DNA of 64,000 bases, from assembly GCA_021613375.1 (NCBI GenBank), contig CM038726.1, forward strand, positions 15,482,341 to 15,546,340. The letters run 5' to 3'. This DNA comes from Megaleporinus macrocephalus. Taxonomy: Eukaryota; Chordata; Actinopteri; Characiformes; Anostomidae. This document shows, piece after piece, positions 50,401 through 61,030 of this stretch. The position numbers and the translations under genes were made by a program. The notes beneath the pieces are model-generated. The model did no database searches. It worked only from the letters and a program-made list of their open reading frames with translations, and had not been told where the DNA came from. Each line of letters begins with the position of its first letter. Position 1 is the stretch's first letter.

Positions 50401-52784
50401 ATCTCCATTCAGCCTAAAAATACTAAGATATGATCTTTGTTCCATAACCCCCAGCCTCACCCTAAGAGTCAGATTGACAGCAGAGGGCGCTAATGAAATT
50501 ATTTATATGCTAAACATAAGACACTGAAACCAATAACAAAGACTACTGACAAGAGGAAAAGTATGTGGGAAAGGCTGAAAGAAAAAAAATGCAAACAGTC
50601 ACTGAAGACACTTTGAAACGTAAAAAGCTAATGGGGCTGTTTGGCACCACTCAATAAGAGCGAGAGTGTTAAGGGCCGAGTGGCAGTTGAGCCTGAGCAA
50701 CAGGCAGTTCATTATAATACTGATTGTCTTGCATTAAAAAAATTGAAAATGCTGCGTCCTCTATTGAATCAATATGGGACACGATTAGGCCTGTATTTTT
50801 CTACATATCCTTTCATACATAGACTAGGTCACCACAGTAGTGAGAATAACATAATAGTGAATAAAATCAAACCGGTTTCACGAGAAACAGAAGCTCAAAA
50901 TCAATAGACTAGGGCAGAGACAGGAGTGTGAGTGTACATCAACGTCATCGGTGTCCTGGTGAGGGAGAGTTTTTATTTGTTGGGTTTTCTGCCACATGTC
51001 CGCATGTATGTACAGTTTGTGGTATTTGTTTTCGATGGTTGGCTGTCTGATTGAAACAGCAGCAGCTGGTTTCGACCATGTCTGAGCTGCTAAGGATCAG
51101 AAGACACAGAATGGTTCCTTTCACCCCAGCCTTCCTCTGAGGCAGACATGGTATGTCGCTGTTCAAATAATGTTTTATGTTTTGTGATGTTCCACCAAAA
51201 TATCTGATTGAATTGTAGGGTTTTCCAGAATATTTTAATGTAATTAAAAGGTGTAAGATCAAATAATTGAAAAGTAACCTAATCATGCTGATGATATCCA
51301 ATTAATACACCTTATATTTTTTATTAATATTAATATTAATATTAATTAATATTAATTTTAAGATTTATAAACCACTTTGTCTGTGTTTCTCCCTACAATA
51401 TCATATAAACAAGTATCAGTCAATGAATTATGTTTATGAATTCCAACAATACCATTTCTATTGAAATCTATTACAAATTATTTACAAGCAACAATGAAAA
51501 AACGGTCCTGGATGCTGGTGAAGTTAGTTTGGCGGTGGGGTTCAAGGGTGAGTGGGGATGAAGGGTCCCTTATTTGTCCACACCAAATGTGGCAACCCTT
51601 TTTCCAAGTGGTACTGGCAAGTAGCCTAGCATACAACTATGTTTATTCATGTTGCTCTTACCCCCTTTTAGCCCATATCATCTAAGTCTGCACGAGTAGC
51701 CTATAGCACCTGTGTGACACCTCTCCATGCATTTCTATTTAGAGTGTATCTGGTTTACTAAAAAAGGAGGTCAAATAATCATTACTCTTGTATGTGATAT
51801 GAGTTATGTAGACACATTTATATGAAAACTTACATTACATTAAAACTAATATAGTATTATTATACATCTGCATTTTGTTGGTAATACATAGCTAGGGGCT
51901 GTGTGTACACATGATGGTTGTGGTGGCCCTATTTAGGACAAATCCTGTTGAAAAACAAAGCCTGTTTTTCAGTCCCAGTCTATTCCTAATTACGCAAACA
52001 CATGAACACATTATTACATTTGTAATGCCTTTGTGTACTGGATATTCAGTGTTCTTACGTACATTGTGTTCAGCATGTTTTCTATGCAAGTATTTTACCT
52101 GCATTGTAAATGATATTTATAGTACTGGTTATAATAGTAATATTAATTATGCAGTCATACTAGTACACCATACTTTGCTGCTGCACAGAAAAAATACATT
52201 CCCTACAGTAACCACAGGGTGGAGCCATGAGAGTTTCTATAGCATGCTGTTGTATAAAATATAGTGGTTTCAGCATAAAAGTCATAGGCTGTTCAGGCCA
52301 CTCTTCAGCTCATAATATCCAAAGAACTGAATAACGTCTGACAAAGAGGTCCATTGCTTGCACATGTGGGTTTGGAATGAATTTCAGAGCAGCCAAACTG
52401 CAAATCAGGTTTATAGTGCTATTGAGTCTGTGCAGAGCACTCACTGCTCATTGGTGGATATGGGCTATGTTTTTATTTTATAATTGGTGGTTTGTAATGT
52501 AATTGGTGGTTTTAAATCTGACTGGTGAAAATGGGATGTCGGTCTCATTTGGGGTTTTCCTGTGGTTTGAAAAAGCAGAGTAAGAAATACTGTAAGTGCT
52601 CGTATGTAATCTGGTTGCTTAGAAGGAAAGGAGTTAGCAGTTCTGAAAATGACGATGCCATATGGCATCATTGATTGGACTGACTAACAAAGACCTCCTC
52701 AATAGAAACACTGACATCTGCGTTTCGATCTATGGGAAAGACATCAGTAAACAGGGTGGGAAATTATTAACAAAAGAACCCATT
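50401..52784. other. Intergenic, nothing recognised
   Basis: An ATTA-rich simple repeat is at about 51317-51356. The frames at 50641-50907 and 50945-51301 show no family signature. Confidence 0.5.
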
Positions 52785-53954
52785 CTGTGTGACTGTGTGT
52801 GTGATATGTTGGGAAAAACAGAAGAACAACTGCTGTTCCTCATGTGACCGAGAACTTCAATGCAGAAGGTATTTAGACCGTGTCAGCAAGAGCACATAGA
52901 GAGGGATAGGTGCCTGAATAGACGTTCATGTGGTTCAAAAACCATAACTTGTCTACAGTGACTGACTGGTTTAAGCTAGTAGGTCATCCTCCAAGCAACA
53001 GGTTTTATTTCCCAATTTTCGTTCTATACCATGCTATGTAAGGGTCATTGGGCAAAACACCTCACACTGTTTACAAGATTGAGCTGTACCTCTCTCTGAA
53101 TAAGAGGGTCTACAAAAGGTAAGGCATAAGAAAATGATATGGTCAGATGAGTCATCCAACATTTTCTCCAAGAGAGGCCTGAATGCTTGCTTAGAGTGTT
53201 GGCCTGGCCCGTTTGCTCTGCTATTGTGTTTATCCTATGATGTATTATGGAATGGCCCATTTGCCCATCTATCTCATACGAGTCTTCACTGAGAGATTTG
53301 ATGAGTATGAATGTTAGTTCCAGACACATGTTGAGTCTAAGCTGTAAAGGTGGATCGTGGTAGCCCAACACCTTGGCAGGTTTGTTGGTATCCAGTCTCC
53401 TCTGAGCATTGTGTATGACTGTGTGTGATATGTTGAGAAAAACAGGAGAACAACTGCTGTTCCTCATGTGACTGAGAACTTCAATGCAGAATGTATTTAG
53501 ACGGTGTCAGCAAGAGCACATAACGAGGGATAGGTGCAAGGATCAACATTCATTTGGTTCAAAAACCATAACTTCTCTACTGTGACTGGTTTTGTTTAGT
53601 AGGTCGTCCTCCAAACAACAGATTTTTCCAGTTTCCATGCTATACCATGATATAAGAGTCACAAGGCAAAACACCTCACACTGTTTGTCTGATTAAGCTG
53701 TAGCTCTTTCTGAATAAAAAGGTCTACATGAAGTAACCTGAATGCTCCTAGAGTGTTGGCTTGGCATGTTGGGTCTGTTACTTTGTTTATCCTATGATGT
53801 ATTATTTCAGTCTTAAAGCGATTGGCAATGAGTGATTTGATGAGTGTGAATCTCAGAGCACCGGTATAGTTTCAGACACATGTTGAATCTAAGCTGTAAA
53901 GGTGGCTCGTGTTAGCCCAACTCCTTGATGGGTTTGTTGGTATCCAGTCTCCTC
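52785..53954. repeat. Tandem duplication, two units of about 620 and 550 bp
   Basis: Unit 1 (52785-53402) and unit 2 (53408-53954) share long collinear blocks, for example AACAACTGCTGTTCCTCATG, TTCAAAAACCATAACTT, GGCAAAACACCTCACACTGT, TTATCCTATGATGTATTAT and GGTTTGTTGGTATCCAGTCT. The copies start about 623 bp apart. Unit 2 is shorter by internal deletions. The content is not recognised; a 140-codon minus frame spans unit 1 but is broken in unit 2. Confidence 0.85.
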
Positions 53955-54229
53955 CTTTATGGCCTATTTTATTGTATTTTGCTGCATGGCACACACAGCT
54001 TCTTGCTTTTTCTGTAAATACTATGTGCTTCTGTGCTGTTTTGTTAAAACTCTGTTAACACGAGCCCCAAAACACAGAGAGAGATGTGGTATTCACCAAC
54101 CAGATAAAAAATATTTTCATTATTAGCAAATCATAAATGATCCCAGAATTGGATCTACCCATTAAGATGTAAGCAGTTCAAAATTCTCAGAGTGTATGAT
54201 AGAACTAAATAAATTATTAATAATGATCA

Positions 54230-56134
54230 CAATGATCACATTGCAGGATTTTTAAAGAATTAATTTGTAAATTATGGTGGAAAATAAGTATTTGGTCAAT
54301 AACAAAAGTTCAGCTCAAATGTTTCCTGTAAGTTTTTACCAGGTTTGCACACACTGTAGCTGGTATTTTGGCCCATTCCTCCATGCATCCTCTAGAGCAG
54401 TGATGTTTGGGGGCTGTCGCTGGGCAACATGGACTTTCAATTCCCTCCACAAATTTTCTAGTGGGTTGAGGTCTGGAGACTGGCTAGGCCACTCCAGGAC
54501 CTTGAAATGCTTTTTACGGAGCCACTCCTTCATTGCCGGAGCGGTGAATGTGTTTTGGATCATTGTCATGCTGGAGGACCCAGCCACGTTCCATCTTCAA
54601 TGCTCTTACTGATGGAAGGAGGTTAGATTAAAATCTCACAGTACATGACGCCATTCATTCTTCCCTTAACACGGATCAGTCGTCCTGTCCCCTTTGCAGA
54701 AAAACAGCCCCAAAGCAGGATGTTTCCACCCCCATGCTTTACAGTAGGTGTGGTGTTCTTGGGATGCAACTCCAAACACGACGAGTTGAGTTTTTACCAA
54801 AAAGTTCTATTTTGGTTTCATCTGACCACATGATATTATCCCAGTCATCATCCATATGCTCTCTGGCAAACTTCAGACGGGCCTGTACATGCACTGGCTT
54901 AAGCAGGGGGACATGCCTGACGCTGCAGGATCTGAGTGCCCCTTGTCGTGGTTACTGTTACTGATGGTAGCCTTTGTTACTTTGGTTCCAGCTCTCTGCA
55001 GACCATTCATCAGGTTCATCAGGAACTTGTAGTTCTGGGATTTTTGCTCACCGTTCTCATGATCATTTTGACCCCACGGGATGAGATCTTGCGTGGGGCC
55101 CCAGATCGAGGAAGATTATCAATGCTCTTGTATGTAGAGATGGGCATATGATAACCAGGCTTACCTGGTTGTGTCAAGAAATCCAGGAACCCGTTTATGA
55201 AGCGTGTATCAAGACTTGTGTCGTTAAGGGCGACTGACATCACTGATGACGTCTGAAGACCCGCTGGTTCAGGACATGGTTCGAGTACTGGCGTGATCCA
55301 GCCATCTATCTATTATCTTCCGCTTTATTCCGCTAGTCGGGGTCACGGGGGGCTGGAGCCAATGCCAGCGCAAAGGCGGGGTACAAAAATTAATGAAGTC
55401 ATCATCACCCCACAATCACTGTCCCATCTCTTTTATGTATATACTTGGCAGTAATTATTCCCAGGCTGACAATGTTGCAAAAGGCCATCACCAATCGCTG
55501 AAATGACAGTAAAGGTGTTGACCAGCAGGGGGGTTCGTGTGCACATGAAGCTTCTAGAAATGAACCTTTTTTTGAACCAGCTGGAGGGAAACCTTCAACG
55601 CCTCAAGGGGCTTCATCTGGCCAGCACTACTTGTATGTCTTCCATTTTCTTATAATTGCTCCCACAGTTGAGTTATTCACACCAACTGGCTTGTCTGTTG
55701 TAGATTCACTCTTCCCAGCCTGGTGCAGGTCTACAGTTTTCTTCCTGGTGTCCTTCAACAGCTCTTTTGGTCTTGACCATGGTTGAGTTTGGAGTCTTAC
55801 TGTTTGAAGCTGTGGACAGGTGTCTTTTACACAGATAACGAGGTCAAACTGGTGCCATTGATACAGGCAACGAGTGGAGGACAGAAGAGCTTCTTAAAGA
55901 AGAAGTTACAGGTCTGTGAGAGCCAGAAATCTTGCTTGTTTGTGGGTTACCAAATACTTATTTTTAAGTATTTAAGTATTTAATTTACAAATAAATTCTT
56001 TAAAAATGTTTTTCTCATTTTGTCTCTCATAGTTGAAGTGTACCTATGATGAAAATTACAGACCTCTTTCATCTTTTTAAAAAGGAGATCTTGCACAGTC
56101 AGTGGCTGACTGAATACTTTTTTGCCCCACTGTA
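54230..56134 (-). mobile_element. Tc1-like transposon, decayed, split by a hAT insertion
   Basis: The right end reads ATACTTTTTTGCCCCACTGT A, the known terminus of a common teleost Tc1 group. Inner inverted copies of AATAAGTATTTGG and TTTTTAAAGAATT occur near both ends, while the outermost left end is missing. The minus strand encodes transposase pieces: NLPRSGAPRKISSRGVKMIM near 55120 (first DNA-binding region) and [22 protein letters not shown] near 54430-54500 (around the second catalytic Asp). Frameshifts separate them, so the element is inactive. A 495-bp insertion occupies 55135-55629. Confidence 0.88.
55135..55629. mobile_element. Nonautonomous hAT element inserted into the Tc1 element
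   Basis: The termini TAGAGATGGGCA (left) and TAGTGCTGGCCA (right, reversed) are imperfect inverted repeats. Both flanks are CTTGTATG (55127-55134 and 55630-55637), an 8-bp target duplication characteristic of hAT transposition. Removing the insert restores continuous Tc1 sequence. It contains a CCGCTTTATTCC..GGGGTCACGGGGGGCTGGAGC segment, also found in another form at 56310-56430. Confidence 0.85.
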
Positions 56135-56309
56135 TAAGTTTGTTTTTGTTTTCAAACCGTTTTAAGTGGCTGCAGAACATTTTGAAAGTAGTCCAAACAA
56201 AAATGGTCCCAAAACTGTATTTTTCAAACCAGTCAGATTTGTTGGGGAAACTTTGAATCCAGCAATCCTGCATGACAGAGTGAGGGAAATGTTTAAAATT
56301 TATTTATTC

Positions 56310-56430
56310 ATTTATTGATTTATTCATCTTCTAACCTGCTTATCCTTCTGGGCCGTTGGGGGTCAGGAGCTGGAGCCTATCCTAGCTCTCCTTGGGCAGA
56401 AGGCAGGAAACACCCTGGACAGGCCGCCAG
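56310..56430 (+). repeat. Interspersed teleost repeat (CTGGAGCCTATCC type)
   Basis: Contains CTGCTTATCCTTCTGGGCCG, GGAGCTGGAGCCTATCCTAG, GGGCAGAAGGCAGG and CACCCTGGACAGGCCGCCAG, a widespread fish repeat. A diverged relative lies at about 55300-55385. The class is not assigned. Confidence 0.6.
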
Positions 56431-56489
56431 TCCATCACTAGAGATATAATCTTATGATACTCAGACAAAGTAACAGTTACCCTGCAAAC

Positions 56490-56660
56490 ACAATTAAGTG
56501 ACCCAGTGACAATGTTGTGACAACATATTGCTTTGGTGTCCACAATGTTGTCACAACATTGAAATGTAACTCCTCAGAAAGTTGAAACAATGTTATCTGA
56601 CAACGTTGTGACAAAGTTGTGGTTACGTTGTCAGTACGTTGTCCCAGCCTACTAGAATCC
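56490..56660. repeat. Cluster of palindromic ACAACGTTGT-like motifs
   Basis: Repeated units such as CAATGTTGTGACAACAT, CAATGTTGTCACAACATTG and CAACGTTGTGACAAAGTTGT alternate in both orientations, followed by GTTACGTTGTCAGTACGTTG TCC. It is probably an internally repetitive small transposon or minisatellite. Confidence 0.6.
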
Positions 56661-57092
56661 GACATACATTTCATTATATCTGCATAGAACTCCTTGGAAT
56701 TTTGCTAAGTTGCCAACATGTGTAACATACCATGTAATGCCATAAACAACGTTATTTAGTAGTGATAGTAAGTAAGTAGACAACGTTTTGACAAGGTTGT
56801 TCATTTGCTGGGCGCACACATGCAAATTAAAACAGCCACCTGGAATTGTATCTTTATTAAACTTATTATACTAATGTTCTTAGTCTCTACAAGACGTTAA
56901 GTAAAATTTTAAAGGACATTAAAGGACACGTATGACTGTTGCTTATTAGTGATATATAGTAAGAAAAATAACATAAACATGATTAAATGAGTACATAACT
57001 GTAAAAGGACTGAAACGCGAGAAGAGGGAAGTATTTTAACCAGCATGGTGAAAGTCAAATGATGGAAACTGACTAACGCGCAGACTGGTTAA

Positions 57093-57200
57093 GTCTCAAA
57101 CGACTCTCTCCCTACATAGGGCACTAGGTAGGATGTAGAACGTCTTGTTCACTTGCATAGTGCACTTGAAGTCCACTAGGGAAGCATTTGGACGCCAGCC
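57093..57200. mobile_element. Short TIR element remnant abutting the hexb promoter
   Basis: The left end GTCTCAAACGACTCTCTCCC TACATAGGGCACTAGG and the right end (reversed) GGCTGGCGTCCAAATGCTTC CCTAGTGG are imperfect inverted repeats of the type TCCCAAATGGCTCCCTACAT. It has no coding capacity and ends within about 105 bp of the hexb start codon. Confidence 0.55.
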
Positions 57201-57303
57201 GTAGTCTCGTGACTGCCGTTCTGCCGGTAAGCTCCGCCCCTCGCTTGCCTACATTATACACGCTCTCGCGCTGCTAACCGTCAGCTGACTGAACGCAGCA
57301 GCG
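57201..57303 (+). promoter_or_regulatory. hexb: hexb core promoter with CLEAR-like E-boxes
   Basis: Just upstream of the hexb ATG lie GTCTCGTGAC (57204-57213, one base from the lysosomal CLEAR consensus GTCACGTGAC), a GC box GCTCCGCCCCTC (about 57231-57242) and the palindrome GTCAGCTGAC (57280-57289). CpGs are frequent. The 5' UTR is therefore short. TFEB/TFE3 control is expected for lysosomal genes but is inferred here. Confidence 0.5.
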
Positions 57304-60300
57304 ATGGACGCGCTGAAGTTGCTGAACGTGTGGGCGCTGTTGTTAACGGTTACCGTCTGCAATGCTTGGCTTTTTGACGGTTTCGGAGCGCGGAGGAACG
57401 GCGAGTCGGACGGAGTGGCTCTCTGGCCGCTACCGCAGAAGTTTCAGACGTCCGGAGACGCTTTCAAACTGAGCGCGGCAAGCTTTCAGATCGTTCACGC
57501 CAAAGGGTCGACGGCGGGGCCGAGCTGCAGCCTCCTGCAAAACGCCTTCCGCAGGTAACGTTAAATTAGTGTCCATTATGGGGACTTTAGCTTCGCTTCT
57601 TTCAGCTTTCTGCCTGAGGGGCGGCTTTAAAGACGAGCTCTGTAACCATAGCTGAGGGCTACGAACGAGGAAGTACGTCGTTTATGGACCTGTGATTGAG
57701 CAAACCTGAAGAATCATGTGGCTAAAGTTACGAAGCTAACTTCAGAAAGCAGACAGTTGAGCTTCTCCAGCAAACTTAGTTTTACGGTTTGTTTACAGTG
57801 CCTAAAATCATTTCCAGCTCACAAAACTCGTTCAGTTACGTCGTCTTTGACACTGTTGTCTCAAATGTAGCTCAGTACAGCCTTATATGAGCAATATAAA
57901 GGAGACAGTGGAAGGAGAAACTTCATGTATGAATGAGAAAGAGCATTAAGAAGACTCAAAAGTGGAAGACCTTCTCTTCTCTTCTGGGTTCATCAGATAT
58001 ATAATATAATAATATAATAAATATAATGTATAATAAAGTGCTAGGAGTTTACAGGTTACAGTGGATGTTGGCTTATGCGTATAAAAAATCAATAAAAACT
58101 AATACATTGTAAATGGTCCCATATAAACAGGATGTTCAATATGGGCAGATTATAGTTTCCACTCTCTGGAAGTTCATTGCAGGGGTTTGTAGTCATGAAG
58201 CTCATTATCAAACCTTATGTCTGATCAGGTGACAGATGTGACGGCTAAGAGCAGTCATGTGAGATCTTGTCATGCTTCCTAAACAACACCTTGCTTTTTG
58301 TTTTCCAGGTACTATGATTATATCTTCGGACATGCAAGGAAGCACGGGAAGAGCTCAAAGAACTTCTTTGACTCTGATCTGGCGGAGCTGCAGGTGCTGA
58401 TCACGTCTGCCAATCCAGAGTGCGATGGCTACCCCAGTATAAAATCAGATGAGTCATGTGAGTTCCAACTTCCTATATTCCTGTCCAGAGTCCCAGCACT
58501 TTTGCTAATCGGTAGTTTAAGTCGTCTTGAAAGCAGAGATTACTCTAATCCAATTTGTGACATGACATCAGTTTCTGGACGAGGATAATCTGAATTTAAA
58601 TGCTTTAACCTCCTTGTAGGTTATTTTTTCCTTATATCCTTGGTGGCATAAGTAACCTGGTTTGTCAATGGACAGGTAGTTTTTCTGTTTGGGATGAAAG
58701 AGTGGGATGAAAGACTAATGATGTGATTTTAGGTAGTTGGTTTTGTGGAGTTTTGTGTAAAAAGACTTGAACATTTCATGGTTAGCACTGAGTGCTTGCA
58801 AAGGTTGGGCCAGTGGGCTTTATGACAGGTTATGCCTGTTTGGTCACCATTCACTGCCTATGATGAAATTGCATAAGAGACACAAAATAGTACCTGAGAA
58901 AGCTGTATATTGCTGTTGTTGATACAATGTTGTGTATCTCCTTTTTTGTCACTTTTCTTTCTTTTTTTTCTTTAAACATTTAAACAAGTTACATGTTGTC
59001 TTTCAATGACTGTACCTTTTATGATGAATGGACTGAAAGAAATGGTCTGAAATGAATGTGAGAAACTGGCTGGTTACCTTGACTTACATTCAAAGTTAAA
59101 TATGTTTTCTTCTTCTATAAAGTTATTTTTTTTTGGAGGTACAATATACTTATTTCTGTGTGCAGTATGAGCCACTGTTATCAGTGTTTTGATATAACAT
59201 GAACTGGTTTGCTTTAACAATCCTTATCCATCTGTATTTAATTGCCTAGTATATTAGTATTTGAATACAGCAGTCAGTACTTGGACTGGACAGGTTTAAA
59301 TCACTTGGTGAAGCCATTCAATGTTTTTTTTTTCCCAAAACAATTCTGCTCTGTTTGTGTAGACCAACTTGATGTGAACCAACCCACTGCTGTTCTAAAG
59401 GCTGCAAATGTATGGGGAGCATTGCGAGGTAATATAATCTCAGTGTTATTATAGTCTTGCTTTTGATGTAATCAGCTGCTGTGATAAAGGTATAGAACAG
59501 CAATCACTGTATGATCTTAATGTTGTCGTCCTTTTTTTTTTAATAAACACACCAGTGATTTTAGAGTGGGAACGATAGAGAACTGTCAGGTTTTAATGCA
59601 TTTTATGAGTGAGTAAAAAATACTTAATCATATACTCATCCTTAATACACAAACTTTTAAACACCTGTTGAAATTTGAAAATTACTGCTACTACTGTTTA
59701 TTACTAAAACAGTGATTGGAGCTACTTAATGAATGGAATTGGCTCCATTCTACCAGTGAGTGGCTACAAGTAGGCCTAGCCTTGGGAGAAGTCTTTAGCC
59801 ATTAAGATTTCAAAATTCTGAAAGAAGAAGTGAACATGTATTTTGACAGTGTGCAAACCACCCAACTAGTTTTGCTGTTGGAACATAACCTTGTTTTTCT
59901 GAGGAGTTATGTATCTGATATATCTCTCTACAGATAGATAACTGAAGTTCACCATGCTTACTAGAGAGAAAATGCTAATGTTAAGTTTATTATATTGACC
60001 TGAAAAGAAACGTACTTGATCTGTACTGTTTAAATCTACATCTTGCTGTGTATCCTTGATGGATAATAAAGAACTACTGTACAACAGTACAGTGAATTAT
60101 TAAGACAAAGTGATCATATATGTAAAGCATCTGTTGTCAATGTGCTACGATGACCATACAGCTGTTTGTTTTGCAGTGATTTTCTTACTGGTCTCTTCTT
60201 CATGTCTGTTTTTATTAGGACTTGAAACCTTCAGTCAGCTGGTGTATGAAGATGACTATGGAGTCGTGAGTACTTGTGTTTTTCTGCATTTAGATGACTT

Positions 60301-60999
60301 GTTTAAGTGGAAAATGATTCTTTTCATATTGGATTTTTTTTTTGCACAGAATAACGTCAATAAGACAAGCATCTCAGACTTCCCTCGGTTTGCCCATCGA
60401 GGCATCCTGCTGGACTCATCTAGACACTACCTGCCACTCAAAGTCATTTTGGCCAATCTGGTAAGCTAAAATCTGAGATGTAAGCTAAATGTGTATTTAA
60501 ATGTATGTTACAAATGTAATCTTATAAATCCATCATCATAAATAGGTAAAAGATAATAAACAAAGATTTTTTTCCTTTTTTTATTTTTATTTATTTATTT
60601 ATTTTTTTTTTACTTTCTTTGCCTTTTCATGTCCACGCCCGATCCTTTCAGTTTGTGCAACTCTAAATAAACACTATTCATCGCTTTTTAAACGTTAATC
60701 TTCACATTGTTCGCTCAGACTTGTTTTAGCTTGTTCCCTTACAACAGCTATTTAGGGAGCAGGTTAGGATAATACTCTTAAGCACTGATAGTTAAGTCAC
60801 TGTAGGGGTCAGATGAGAGAACTTCTGCTTTTCAGAAATTTTAAACAGTAATGGAAGATGATTGAGTCTAGACAGTAGTACAAGGACAATGTAATACAAA
60901 CAGCTGAGTTACACAATGCTTTTTATCTTTAGAGGAATATAAATTTTCCTTTAAAAAGATAACGTATCTTCACCATTTTTTTCTGCTGCAAAAATAGAA

Positions 61000-61030
<31 letters not shown>

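Noticed and set aside
49859..50527. 222-codon plus-strand open frame
   Set aside because: It runs through a poly(A) run, a TA array and family M ends; the lysine and Tyr-Ile stretches are microsatellite translations.
53045..53467. 140-codon minus-strand open frame
   Set aside because: It lies in the tandem duplication; the second unit does not keep the frame and no family is recognisable.
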